A stretch of DNA of 64,000 bases from DASUPK01 sp963821705 (GCA_963821705.1 CAWGEV010000006.1:1-64000); one strand, 5' to 3'. Shown: positions 44,003-52,253, numbered from the stretch's first letter. A program made the numbers and translations. The notes: a model not told the origin generated them from the sequence alone.

Positions 44003-44960
44003 CTACTGGACGTCCGATCGGGAGATGATCAGGCGGGCGATCACGTTGACGACGAGCGTGATGCCGAAGAGGACGAGGCCCGAGGCGATCAGGGCGTTGA
44101 CGTCGACGCCGGATGACTCGGGAAAGTTGAGCGCGATGTTGGCCGCGATCGGCGTCGGGTTGTTCTGGCTGACCAGGTTGAAGGTGACGATGCCGGAGAC
44201 CGAGAGGATGATCGTGACCGCCATCGTCTCCCCAAGGGCCCTGCCCGAGGCCAAGCATCGAGCCGCTGATCACGGCGGACCTGCCGAAGGGCAGCACGGA
44301 CATGCGGATCATCTCCCAGCGGGTGGCACCAAGCGCGAGGGCGCCCTCCTCCAGGCGCCGCGGCGTCTGCGCGAAGACCTCACGGGACACCGCCGAGACG
44401 ATCGGGAGGATCATCAAGGCGAGCACCATTCCCGCGGTCAGCATCGTGCGACCCGTGACGGAGGCCGGGCCCTTGAAGAAGGGGATCCAGCCAAGGTGCG
44501 CGACCAGCCAGTCGAGCACCGGGACGATCGCCGGGCCGAGCACGAAGATCCCCCAGAGGCCGTAGACGATGCTGGGGATCGCTGCCAGCAGGTCCACGAT
44601 GTACGCCAGCGGCTGCGCGACGCGACGCGGCGCGATGTGCGTGATGAAGAGAGCGACCGCGACGGCGAGTGGCACCGCGATGATCACGGCCACGGTGGCG
44701 GCCAGGATGGTGCCGAAGGCCAGGGGAGCGATGTAGTCGACGAGGGTCTTCCCGCCCGGCAGCTCCGACGGGCTGGCGGTGACGGCGGGAATCGAGTCGA
44801 TGATCAAGAAGAGCGCGACCCCGGCGAGCAGGGCCAGCACCGTGACCCCGGCCACCACCGCCGCGTTGGAGAAGATCCTGTCCCCCGGCCTGCGCTTCCC
44901 GCCGCTCGCCGAGGCCAGGATCTGGCCCGCCTGCGTCGTGGTGTCGGTGTGAGCTTCCAA
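44003..44960 (-). CDS. pstC: Phosphate ABC transporter permease PstC, copy 2, one frameshift
   Basis: About 318 residues. Membrane segments and motifs: VTVLALLAGVALFLIIDSIPAV, LAFGTILAATVAVIIAVPLAVAVALFI, AIPSIVYGLWGIFVLGPA, the coupling loop QTPRRLEEGALALGATRWEMIRMSVLPF, then, after one indel near 44250, GRALGETMAVTIILSVSG. Forms the phosphate channel with PstA2. Separated from pstS2 by a strong hairpin. Confidence 0.88.
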
Positions 44961-44980
44961 GTCTTGGTGATTGGACGGTC

Positions 44981-45008
44981 GGGGCCCCGCGCCCCGGCGC
45001 GGGGCCCC
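44981..45008. terminator. Intercistronic hairpin between pstS2 and pstC2
   Basis: A perfect 12-bp stem (GGGGCCCCGCGC / GCGCGGGGCCCC) with a 4-base loop lies 16 bp past the pstS2 stop. No T-run. It may partly stop transcription or protect the pstS message, giving more binding protein than permease. Confidence 0.6.
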
Positions 45009-45023
45009 TTCCGTCAGGTCAGA

Positions 45024-46104
45024 TCAGCCGCCGATCGCGTTGACCGCGGTCTGGTCCGTCTTGGTGATACCCGGCGGCAGCGGGGCGGAGCCTGCGTTCT
45101 GCGCCGCAACCTGCTGGCCGTCCGAGCTGATGATGTAGTTGAAGTACGCCTTCACGAGCTTCGTGGTCGTGTCGGAGCTGTACTTCGTGCAGCCCATCAG
45201 GTACGAGACCAGCAGCACCGGGTAGTCGCTCGGGCTGGTCGGCGTACGGTCGACCGTGTACGCGGTCACGTACTTGCCCTGGCTGAGCTGCGGGTCCTTC
45301 TGCGACTTGTCGAAGTCGTTCGCAGCACCCTGAGCGCTCGGCGCGACGTAGGTGTTGCCGACCTTGACCTTGGCGACTCCCAGGCCCTGGGCCTGACTCT
45401 CGATCGGCGTAGCCGATCGTGCCGTCGCCGGCCTTGACGGCCTGCACCATGCCCGGACGTCTGCGCGCCGGACTCGCCGGTCTTCAGCGGCCAGGTGCCG
45501 TCGGGCTGGAACGTCCAGACGCTCGGAGCGGCCGAATGCAGGTAGTCCGTGAAATTCGCCGTGGTCCCCGAATCGTCCGAGCGGTGCACCGGCGTGATCT
45601 TCGTGCTGGGCAGGTTGACGCCCGGGTTGGTGGCCTTGATGGCCGGATCGTCCCAGGTCGTGATCTCGCCCTTGAAGATCTTCGCGATCGTGTCGGGGTC
45701 GAGCTGCAGGTTGTTGACGCCCGAGAGGTTGTAGACGACGCGATCGGCGAGAGGTAGTTCGGGATCTCGATCAGCTGGCCGCCCTCCTTCGAGCAACGCT
45801 GCGTCGCCTTGGGCAGCTCCGTCGTGTCAAACGCGGCGTCACTGCCCGCAAAGGCGGTGTTGCCGCCGGCGATGAACTGATCGCGGCCGCCACCCGAGCC
45901 GATCGCGTCGTAGGACACGGTCGCACCCGAGTTGTTGCTCTCGAACTTGGCGGTCCACGCCTGCTGTGCGGACTGCTGTGCGCTCGACCCTGCCCCGGCG
46001 ATGCTGCCGGAAAGCCCGGACGAACTGCTGCTCGAGCCGCATGCGGCGGCGGTGAGCGCGAGCACGGCGGAGGCGGCTGAAACGAGCCACCACTTCCTGT
46101 TCAT
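45024..46104 (-). CDS. pstS: Phosphate-binding lipoprotein PstS, copy 2, frameshifted
   Basis: About 359 residues. AAAGGAG precedes ATG 46104. The lipoprotein signal ends LTAAACGSS. Ligand regions: SIAGAGSSAQQSAQQAW, YDAIGSGGGRDQF, AGSDAAFD and the SDDSGTTANFTDYL block that holds phosphate contacts. The end reads APLPPGITKTDQTAVNAIGG. Three indels (about 45405, 45458 and 45750). Captures phosphate at the outer face for the pst2 permease. Preceded by the clearest PHO-type box of the window. Confidence 0.9.
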
Positions 46105-46207
46105 TGAGTCGCTCCTTTTTCGCTTTCTCGAAAAGGGACGGCGGCTCAAGGCTCGCCTCCCTCAGATCCGTTAGAGGTGTCGGACCCTGTCAGCGGGTCG
46201 CGGGCAG

Positions 46208-46251
46208 TTTGTTACGTTCGTGTATCGCACTTGTAAAGAGGATGTAAATGC
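46208..46251 (-). promoter_or_regulatory. PHO-type box 3: four 11-bp direct repeats upstream of pstS2
   Basis: Minus-strand 11-mers GCATTTACATC, CTCTTTACAAG, TGCGATACACG and AACGTAACAAA share a TTACA/ATACA/TAACA core at one position each. It lies 103 bp before the pstS2 start. Confidence 0.75.
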
Positions 46252-46280
46252 CCCGGGAAACGCTGCAGATCGGGCCGGCG

Positions 46281-46649
46281 TCAGGCCTGCGGCGAGAAGC
46301 GGTATCCGATGCCGGTGTGGGTGTGGATGAAGCGGCGTCCCGGCAGCGCCCGCTTGAGCTTCGAGCGCAGCCGGCCGACGTACACGTCGACCGAGCGATC
46401 GCTCTTCTTGTACGAGCGGCCCCAGACCGACTCGTACAGCTCCTCGCGGGTCATCACCCGCTCGGCGTTGTGGGCGAGCTCGGTGAGCAGCTGGAGCTCG
46501 CGGACGGTGAGGATGAGCGGGCGTCCGTCGACGAGAGCCGCATGGTCGGCGGGCCGGATCTCTAGGCGCCCGGCATAGACCGGGGTCTGGTCGGGGCCGA
46601 CGAGCGGAATAGCCGACTCGGGCGCGGGGCCGCCGTTCTCGCCATCCAT
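46281..46649 (-). CDS. Stand-alone OmpR/PhoB-type winged-helix DNA-binding protein
   Basis: A 122-residue protein that is only a C-terminal-type DNA-binding domain, with no receiver: RPLILTVRELQLLTELAHNAERVMTREELYESVWG, the recognition helix SDRSVDVYVGRLRSKLKRAL, and the wing IHTHTGIGYRF. A 30-residue N-terminus holds no recognisable domain. It lies 112 bp behind the full response regulator and has its own PHO-type box 32 bp upstream, which suggests it is a Pho-regulon member and perhaps competes for or tunes the same sites (inference). Confidence 0.82.
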   Translation of the reverse strand: MDGENGGPAPESAIPLVGPDQTPVYAGRLEIRPADHAALVDGRPLILTVRELQLLTELAHNAERVMTREELYESVWGRSYKKSDRSVDVYVGRLRSKLKRALPGRRFIHTHTGIGYRFSPQA

Positions 46650-46681
46650 GGGTTGGGAGCTTCGCCGCTGGCTCCGCGCAA

Positions 46682-46725
46682 GTAGTTACGGTCGAGTGAA
46701 CTTCCGGTAAATGCGATGTGAAAGA
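46682..46725 (-). promoter_or_regulatory. PHO-type box 4 upstream of the stand-alone winged-helix gene
   Basis: Minus-strand 11-mers TCTTTCACATC, GCATTTACCGG, AAGTTCACTCG and ACCGTAACTAC carry TTCAC/TTTAC/TTCAC/GTAAC cores in step. This is close to the actinobacterial GTTCAC repeat. It ends 32 bp before the ATG at 46649. Confidence 0.7.
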
Positions 46726-46761
46726 GGCGCCCGCCGGGGCGCCTACGGCGGGCTGACGAGC

Positions 46762-47562
46762 TCAGTGCTCGGTGGCGAGCTCGGTCGCGGGGACCTCGCC
46801 CTCGTCGAGCTCCACAGCGGGCAGCGGCACGTCGACGGAGCTCTCGGCGACGCTGCCGACGGGCTCGGGATCGAACCGGTAGCCGATCCCGAAGTGGGTG
46901 TGGATGTAGCGCCAATTGGCCGACTGGCGCTGGAGCTTCTGGCGCAGCTTCCTGACGAAGACGTCCACGGAGCGGTCTCCGTGAGCCATCGCGTAGCCCC
47001 AGACCTTCTGGTAGATCTCCTCGCGCTCGATCACCTGGCCGTGGGCTTCGGCGAGGAGCTGGAGCAGCTCGAACTCCCGCCGGGTGAGGCCGATGCTCTG
47101 GCCGCTGACGAACGCCTGGTACTGGTCCGGCCGGATCTCGAGCTCCCCCGAGACCAGGGGACCGACGTCCTCGCGCGCCGCGGCGCGCTTGCGCCGGCGG
47201 ACGACCGCCTCGATCCGCGCCATGACCTCCTCGGGATGGGAGGGCTTGCCGATCCAGTCATCGGCGCCGAGACGCAGGCCGCGGACCCGCTGCGCGACCG
47301 TCGACTGCGAGGTGCAGACGAGGACGCCGAGCCCGGGGATCGCCCCGCAGACCTTCTCGAGGAATTCCCAGCCCTGCGGGCCGAGGATCGAGAGGTCGAC
47401 GAGCAGGGCGTTCAGCTTCATGGCGACCAGCTCCTCCACCGGGACGCTGGAGGCGAGCACGCGGTGCTCCCACCCGGCGCCTTCGAGGCGCTTCCGCAAG
47501 ACGGTGAGGAACGCGCTGTCGGTGTCCATGACCGCCAGCCGAATGCCTGCTTGGTTGTTCAT
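46762..47562 (-). CDS. OmpR/PhoB family response regulator
   Basis: A 266-residue regulator. Receiver domain: the acidic pair in LAVMDTDSAFL, the phospho-acceptor Asp in ALLVDLSILGPQG (near residue 52), and the Lys in DDWIGKPSHPEEVM. The DNA-binding domain follows: GLTRREFELLQLLAEAHGQVIEREEIYQKVWG, SVDVFVRKLRQKLQ and THFGIGYRF. A 35-residue acidic tail closes it. Next to two pst operons, it is the likely PhoP/PhoB-type regulator, but no histidine kinase is in the window. ATG 47562 is preferred over a GTG-type start 30 codons upstream because GAGAGAGG precedes it. Confidence 0.85.
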   Translation of the reverse strand: MNNQAGIRLAVMDTDSAFLTVLRKRLEGAGWEHRVLASSVPVEELVAMKLNALLVDLSILGPQGWEFLEKVCGAIPGLGVLVCTSQSTVAQRVRGLRLGADDWIGKPSHPEEVMARIEAVVRRRKRAAAREDVGPLVSGELEIRPDQYQAFVSGQSIGLTRREFELLQLLAEAHGQVIEREEIYQKVWGYAMAHGDRSVDVFVRKLRQKLQRQSANWRYIHTHFGIGYRFDPEPVGSVAESSVDVPLPAVELDEGEVPATELATEH

Positions 47563-47786
47563 CGAGGCCCTCTCTCGGACTTCGCCCATACCCAGGGCGA
47601 GTTGATGAGACGAGCCGGATTCTAGGGCCAGCGACGGCGCGCCGACCCGCACGGTGAAGCCGGTTCACCGGTTTTTCACAAGCAAATGGCGAATGAAGGC
47701 CCGCGTTGCCGTATCCGGATCTTCACACCGCGGGGCGCCGCCGGGGAAAGACTCCCGCTCACTTTCGAGATTCCTCTCTCGTCAGC

Positions 47787-47826
47787 GCGCGCGACCCCTC
47801 CCTGCCCCGGGTCGCGCGCTTTTTTT
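47787..47826 (+). terminator. Rho-independent terminator upstream of the CDF exporter
   Basis: An 11-bp perfect stem (GCGCGCGACCC / GGGTCGCGCGC) with an 11-base loop is followed by seven T. It points along the plus strand but no plus-strand gene ends before it, so it may end a small RNA or act as a leader attenuator of the CDF gene 66 bp further on. The rest of the 330-bp gap (47563-47892) also holds repeat copy 2 and a TTCACCGGTTTTTCACA stretch at about 47668. Confidence 0.75.
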
Positions 47827-47830
47827 GGGG

Positions 47831-47869
47831 GCGGCCGCTCGTGGCCGCGACCATGTGGCGAAGCCGTCC
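47831..47869 (+). repeat. Copy 2 of the 38-39 bp promoter-proximal repeat
   Basis: Begins GCGGCCGCTCGTGGCCGC, ends GAAGCCGTCC, and lies 23 bp before the CDF start. Near-identical to the copies at 2163 and 51353. Confidence 0.6.
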
Positions 47870-47879
47870 AGCGACCGCC

Positions 47880-47885
47880 GATAAT
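47880..47885 (+). promoter_or_regulatory. Putative -10 box (GATAAT) for the CDF exporter
   Basis: GATAAT ends 7 bases before GTG 47893; no ribosome-binding site. Confidence 0.45.
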
Positions 47886-47892
47886 CACTGGC

Positions 47893-48849
47893 GTGGGGCA
47901 CGACCATCACGGCCACCCGCACGCCGACGCGGACGCGCGGCGACTGACGGGCGCCTTCGCGCTGATCCTCGCCTTCATGGCCGCCGAGGTGGTGGCCGGC
48001 ATCGTGGGCTCCTCGCTGGCGCTGCTCTCGGATGCCGGCCACATGCTCACCGACGCGGTGGCGCTCGGGCTGGCGCTGCTCGCGCTGCGGCTGGCGCAGC
48101 GGCCGCCCGCCGGGAGCTTCACCTACGGCCTCAGGCGCGCGGAGATCCTGTCCGCGCAGATCAACGGGATCACCCTCCTGCTGCTCGGGGCCTGGATCGT
48201 CTACGAGGGGATCCGCCGGCTGATCAATCCCCCCGGCGTCGAGGGGGCGCTGGTGCTGGTGGTGGCGCTCGCCGGAATCGTCGTCAACCTGGCCGCCGCC
48301 CGGCTGATCGCGGCAGCGGAGCGGCGCAGCCTCAACGTCGAGGGGGCCTTCCGCCACATCCTCACGGACCTCTTCGCCTTCATCGCCACGGCGATCGCGG
48401 GCGCCGTGATCCTGATCTGGGGTTTCGACCGGGCCGACGGCATCGCGTCGCTGCTGATCGCGGCGCTGATGCTCTGGGCCTCCTATGGCCTGCTGCGCGA
48501 CTCGGGCCGGATCTTCATGGAGGCCGCCCCTCGCGGGCTCGACCCGCAGCAGATCGGGCAGACCCTCGCCGCCGCGGACGGGGTGGTCGAGGTTCACGAC
48601 CTGCACGTCTGGGAGGTCACCTCAGGCATGCCCGCGATCTCCGCCCACATCATCGTGCGCCAGGACGCGGACTGCCACGAGGCCCGCTGGCGAGCCGCCC
48701 GCCTGCTGGCGGAGCGCTTCGGAGTGGAGCACTCGACCCTGCAGGTCGAGCACGAGCCAGGCGACGAGTTGCTGCAGATCAGCTCCGCACTAGGGCGCGA
48801 CGATCGTCGCGCCGGATCGTCGGTCGCGTCAGGTGGCGCGCCCGCCTGA
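47893..48849 (+). CDS. Cation diffusion facilitator (CzcD/ZitB-like metal exporter)
   Basis: A 318-residue exporter of Zn2+ or similar ions. A His-rich N-terminus (GHDHHGHPHAD), six membrane helices, the metal site HMLTD in helix 2 (SDAGHMLTDAVALG) and its partner in helix 5 (RHILTDLFAF), then a C-terminal cytoplasmic domain with VVEVHDLHVWEVTSGMPAISAH. The GTG start lies 7 bases behind GATAAT. Upstream is a terminator-like hairpin and repeat copy 2. The last 21 bases overlap the convergent small membrane protein gene. Confidence 0.92.
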   Translation: MGHDHHGHPHADADARRLTGAFALILAFMAAEVVAGIVGSSLALLSDAGHMLTDAVALGLALLALRLAQRPPAGSFTYGLRRAEILSAQINGITLLLLGAWIVYEGIRRLINPPGVEGALVLVVALAGIVVNLAAARLIAAAERRSLNVEGAFRHILTDLFAFIATAIAGAVILIWGFDRADGIASLLIAALMLWASYGLLRDSGRIFMEAAPRGLDPQQIGQTLAAADGVVEVHDLHVWEVTSGMPAISAHIIVRQDADCHEARWRAARLLAERFGVEHSTLQVEHEPGDELLQISSALGRDDRRAGSSVASGGAPA

Positions 48850-49084
48850 CGACGAAGTCGGACGGTCCCCCCCGGTCTGGAACCAGGCGAAGACGAAGCA
48901 GCCCAGGCCCACGATCGCGGCCGCCAGGCCGTGCTTGAAGTGGATGTGGGTGGAGCCGGATTCGTGTCCGGGGAAGAACGAGGGCAGCGAGCCCGCGTCG
49001 GTCGTCCAGTAGACGATCGCGATCACGATGAAGATGACGCCGAGGATCGACGGCGGGGATGATCAGTTTGGGTCGCTTGGTCAT
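48829..49084 (-). CDS. Small two-helix membrane protein, one frameshift
   Basis: About 84 residues. AGGAGGTACCC precedes the ATG. With one indel near 49050 corrected: MTKRPKLIIPAVILGVIFIVIAIVY as the first helix, a loop with PSFFPGHESGSTHIHFKHG, then a second helix (LAAAIVGLGCFVFAWF). Small proteins of this layout are common in actinobacteria; function unknown. It follows uppP by 9 bp on the same strand. Confidence 0.65.
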
Positions 49085-49093
49085 GGGTACCTC

Positions 49094-49969
49094 CTAGCTG
49101 AGCGCGAAGGCGATTGAGAGGATGGCGCCGACCGCGCAGCAGTAGATGGCGAACGGCGTCAGGCGGTTGGTCTCGAAGAAGCGGAGCAGGAACTTCACTG
49201 AGAAGTAGGCCGTGATCGCGGCGGCGATGGCGCCGACCAGCGCCTGACCCCGGACGTGGTCGCCCTGGTGGCCGAGCAGGTCCGGCAGCTTGAGAAGGCC
49301 GGCGGCGCCGATGATCGGGGTGGCGAGCAGGAAGGCGAAGCGGGCCGCCTCCTCGTTGGAGAGACCGGCCAGCAGGCCACCGCTCATGCTGGCGCCGGAG
49401 CGCGACAGCCCGGGGATCAGGGCGAGCGGCCTGGGCGGTCCCGATCCCGAGCGCGGAACGGAAGCTGAGCTCCCTGGAGATGCATCTCGTCGGAGCGGAT
49501 GCTCTCCTGCGAGCGGACCGGGGCACGGCGGCGGAGCGCCTCCGCGCCGAACAGCATCAGGCCGTTGACGAATAGGAAGATCGCCGCGGTCTCGGTCGAG
49601 GCGAACAGGGTCCGCAGCGGGTGCTCGAGCAGGAGCCCGAGCAGGCCGGCGGGGATGGTCCCGACGACGATCAGCCAGCCGAGCTTCGCGTACGGTGTCG
49701 TCCGGGTCGATGTAGCGGTCCCGCAGCGACCGGCCGACCCCCTTGATGATGCGCACCCAGTCCTTGAGGAAGAAGAAGAACAGCACGATCGCCGTCGCGC
49801 AGTGGGTGGCGACCAGGAAGCTCAGGAAGTAGTCGTCGTTCTGATGGATGTTCCAGCCGAAGACGCGCGGCAGGACCACGCTGTGGCCGAGGCTCGAGAT
49901 CGGGAAGAGCTCGCTGACGCCCTGGAGCAGGCCGAGGACGATTGCCTGGAAGTAGGAGATCGGGTCCAT
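49094..49969 (-). CDS. uppP: Undecaprenyl-diphosphatase (UppP/BacA), frameshifted
   Basis: About 291 residues, eight membrane helices. It recycles undecaprenyl pyrophosphate for cell-wall synthesis and gives bacitracin resistance. The first active-site motif is GVSELFPISSLGH, slightly unlike the usual E-G-x-T-E-F-L-P-V-S-S-x-G-H; the second is IPGLSRSGASM. Two or more indels near 49430 and 49695 break the middle. Start ATG at 49969. Confidence 0.85.
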   Translation of the reverse strand: MDPISYFQAIVLGLLQGVSELFPISSLGHSVVLPRVFGWNIHQNDDYFLSFLVATHCATAIVLFFFFLKDWVRIIKGVGRSLRDRYIDPDDTVREARLADRRRDHPRRPARAPARAPAADPVRLDRDRGDLPIRQRPDAVRRGGAPPPCPGPLAGEHPLRRDASPGSSASVPRSGSGPPRPLALIPGLSRSGASMSGGLLAGLSNEEAARFAFLLATPIIGAAGLLKLPDLLGHQGDHVRGQALVGAIAAAITAYFSVKFLLRFFETNRLTPFAIYCCAVGAILSIAFALS

Positions 49970-50062
49970 GCCGGAGAGGTCTCGGCGGTGGCCGAGAGCC
50001 GAGCATCCTAGGCGACCTGCCCCTAACCGCGCGTAACCGGATTCTTAGTCGGGAGGGTGCGT

Positions 50063-50068
50063 TAGATT
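50063..50068 (+). promoter_or_regulatory. Putative -10 box (TAGATT) for the small secreted/membrane protein
   Basis: TAGATT ends 7 bases before ATG 50076; no ribosome-binding site. Confidence 0.5.
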
Positions 50069-50075
50069 GCCCGGG

Positions 50076-50372
50076 ATGAACTTGAATCGGGTCGCCGCTC
50101 GGCTTCGCCTGCGCGGCGCCCTCACCTCAACCCGTCGCCTGCTGCCCCCGCTGCTCGCGGTGGTCGGCCTGCTGGTCTTCTCGCCCGCGGCGATGGCCGC
50201 GGACGGCGTCGGCACCTACGGGCGCACCAACGACAAGGTGGTCACCTTCTTCGCCTTCGGCCTGATCGCGTTCTTCGCGATCCTCGTGACCGTCCTGTCC
50301 CTGATTCAGATTCGCCTCGAAAACCGCAAGCAGAGGCGCACTGAAGACCTCGAACGCCTCGGAAGTCGCTGA
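50076..50372 (+). CDS. Small membrane protein with signal peptide
   Basis: A 98-residue protein. An N-terminal signal peptide (LLPPLLAVVGLLVFSPAAMAAD), a short outer segment (GVGTYGRTNDKVVTF), one membrane helix (FAFGLIAFFAILVTVLSLI) and a basic cytoplasmic tail (RLENRKQRRTEDLERL). No family recognised. The start is set by the TAGATT box; a TTG three codons upstream is less likely. Confidence 0.65.
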   Translation: MNLNRVAARLRLRGALTSTRRLLPPLLAVVGLLVFSPAAMAADGVGTYGRTNDKVVTFFAFGLIAFFAILVTVLSLIQIRLENRKQRRTEDLERLGSR

Positions 50373-50470
50373 TCCCGGCTCTGCATGGGCCGGCAGGGAG
50401 CGATCAGGTCGTCGATTCGCAGGCGCACCGCGATAGCGGAGAGCTGACTCCGGTCCGCCGCCGCGAATCG

Positions 50471-51294
50471 ATGGCGGAGCGGCTGGAGCAGCTGGGAACC
50501 GAGCGGGATCGCGAGGAGCTCGAGCGCCGGGAGCGGAAGCTCCGCAGCGAGCGCCAGGCGGCGACGAGCGCGAGGGTTCGTCCCCGGGTGGAGGGCCCGG
50601 TCCGCAGGCGGGAGCGGGCTGCCGAGAACCGGCGGCGAGAGCTCTCCCGCCGGCGCGGGCTCTTCTGGCCGACCGCCAAGGCGGGGATCGCGGTCACGGT
50701 CGTCCTCGCAGCCGCGGCCGCCCTGGGCTCGGTGCTCGGCCTGCCGGTCCCGGGCCTCGACCAGCCAGGCCGGGAGCTCGTCGCTCGCGAGCAGCGCGTC
50801 CCTCTTCGGCGTCGATCCCGGGCACCCCGACCGGGCTCTCGGCCGGCTACGTCTTCCCGCTCCGCGGGCCGCACGACTTCGGCCAGACAAGATCGCCCGC
50901 TTCGGCGCTCCCCGCTACGGCCACGTCCACGAGGGCCAGGACATCTTCGGCAAGACCGGGACCCCGGAGGTCGCGGTGCACGACGGGATCGTGGTCGATC
51001 GCGGCAAGGGAACGGGCGCTACTACGGCGGCCGCGGCAACTACCTCGGCGATCTACAGCCCGCCGGACAACCACAGCTTCGTCTACATGCACATGCTGAA
51101 GCCGTCGCCGGTTCAGCTCGGCGACCACGTGCATGCGGGCGAGGTGGTCGGCCAGCTCGGCTGCACCGGTAGCTGCGACGGGCCGCACCTGCACTTCGAG
51201 GTGCGGATCGGGAAGGCCTCGCTCGGCGCCGGACACCAAGGCGATCGACCCGCTGCCGTTCCTGAAGCATTGGCCGCAGCCGACGCCGGGCTAG
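50471..51294 (+). CDS. M23 (LytM-type) peptidoglycan endopeptidase, frameshifted
   Basis: About 274 residues. A charged coiled-coil N-terminus (ERLEQLGTERDREELERRERKL), one membrane helix (GIAVTVVLAAAAALGSVLGL), then the M23 domain: ARFGAPRYGHVHEGQDIFGKTG with the first Zn ligands, GNYLAIYSPPDNHSFVYMHM, and the GPHLHFEVR motif with catalytic His. Four indels (about 50800, 50886, 51015 and 51232). A cytoplasm-anchored cell-wall hydrolase. The open frame extends upstream of the ATG, so the start is uncertain. Confidence 0.8.
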
Positions 51295-51352
51295 CGGCCA
51301 CCGGGCCGCCCTGTTGTGAGCGAGGGGCGAAGCCCCGAGCGGTTACGGGCGG

Positions 51353-51390
51353 GCGGCCGATCGTGGCCGCGATCTTGTGGCGAAGCCGGA
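51353..51390 (+). repeat. Copy 3 of the 38-39 bp promoter-proximal repeat
   Basis: Begins GCGGCCGATCGTGGCCGC, then CTTGTGGCGAAGCCG, and ends 20 bp before the start of the enoyl-CoA hydratase gene. Matches copies at 2163 and 47831 at nearly every position of the first 35 bases. Confidence 0.6.
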
Positions 51391-51398
51391 TCGCCACG

Positions 51399-51404
51399 TA
51401 GGAT
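51399..51404 (+). promoter_or_regulatory. Putative -10 box (TAGGAT) for the enoyl-CoA hydratase at 51411
   Basis: TAGGAT ends 6 bases before ATG 51411; leaderless arrangement. Confidence 0.5.
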
Positions 51405-51410
51405 CGAGCC

Positions 51411-52201
51411 ATGCCCGAGGTCACCTATGAGCGGCGGGGCGCCGCCGGGGTGCTCACCATCGACCGCCCGAGCGGCGCAACGCCGTCGATCCCAACACCG
51501 CCGACCAGCTGCTCGAGGCCTACCGCGAGTTCGAGGGCGACGACGAGGCGCGGGTCCTGGTCCTGACCGGCGCCGGCGAGGTCAGGCCTTCTGCGCCGGC
51601 GCCGACCTCAAGTCCGTGGCGGCGGCGATGAACGATCAGGGCATCGCGGAGCAGTGGCTGAAGCCGCGGCCCCACGGCCCGCTCGGCTTCACGCGGATCA
51701 CCTCCCCGAAGCCGACGATCGCGGCGATCTCCGGCTACGCGCTGGCCGGTGGGCTGGAGCTCGCGCTCTGGTGCGACCTCCGCATCGGGACCGAGACGGC
51801 CAAGCTCGGCTTCCCGGAGCGCCGCTGGGGCGTGCCGCTGATCGACGGCGGAACCCAGCGTCTTCCCCGGGTGGTCGGGATGGGCCGGGCGCTCGACATG
51901 ATCATCACCGGCCGGATCGTCGAGGCCGAGGAGGCCCTCGGGATGGGACTGCTCACCGAGATGGTCGCTCCCGGCAAGCACCTCGAGCGCGCGCTGGAGA
52001 TGGCCGAGGGCCTGGCGCAGTTCCCGCAGGAGACGATGCTGGCCGACCGGCGCTCGGCGCTGGAGGGCTTCGGGCTGCTCTCTCGAGGAGGGCCTCGCGC
52101 GCGAGGCCGAGATCGGCGGCGCGGTCAGCGGGGTCGGCGTCGAGGGCGCGGCGCGCTTCGCAGCCGGCGAGGGCCGCGGCGGCGCCGGAGCGGGCGTCTA
52201 G
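51411..52201 (+). CDS. Enoyl-CoA hydratase/isomerase family protein, frameshifted
   Basis: About 262 residues, crotonase fold. MPEVTYERRGAAGVLTIDRP, then QAFCAGADLKSVAAAM (oxyanion hole), GYALAGGLELALWCDLRIGTE, ERRWGVPLIDGGTQRLPR and AEEALGMGLLTEMVAPG. The Glu164 position is taken by Asp (LIDGGTQ), as in many crotonase-like proteins; activity on a short or middle-chain acyl-CoA is likely but not proven. Three indels (about 51473, 51588 and 52085). Confidence 0.82.
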
Positions 52202-52209
52202 GCCAGTTC

Positions 52210-52247
52210 TGGAGAGTTTGGGGGCCTATAGGCCCCCAAACTCTCCA
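52210..52247. repeat. Perfect 38-bp palindrome between convergent genes
   Basis: TGGAGAGTTTGGGGGCCTA (52210-52228) is followed at once by its exact reverse complement (52229-52247). It lies 8 bp past the hydratase stop and 6 bp before the DUF559 stop on the other strand. A bidirectional terminator is likely, but its CTATAG core and arms match the hairpin at 21199. Confidence 0.75.
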
Positions 52248-52253
52248 CGACTG

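Noticed and set aside
47654..47690. TTCACCGGTTTTTCACA as a PHO-type box for the response regulator
   Set aside because: Only two units, and on the plus strand while the regulator is on the minus strand; kept only as a hint in the small-RNA finding.
47700..47892. NiCo or Mn2+ riboswitch before the CDF gene
   Set aside because: The terminator fits, but I could not see the conserved core of either riboswitch class.
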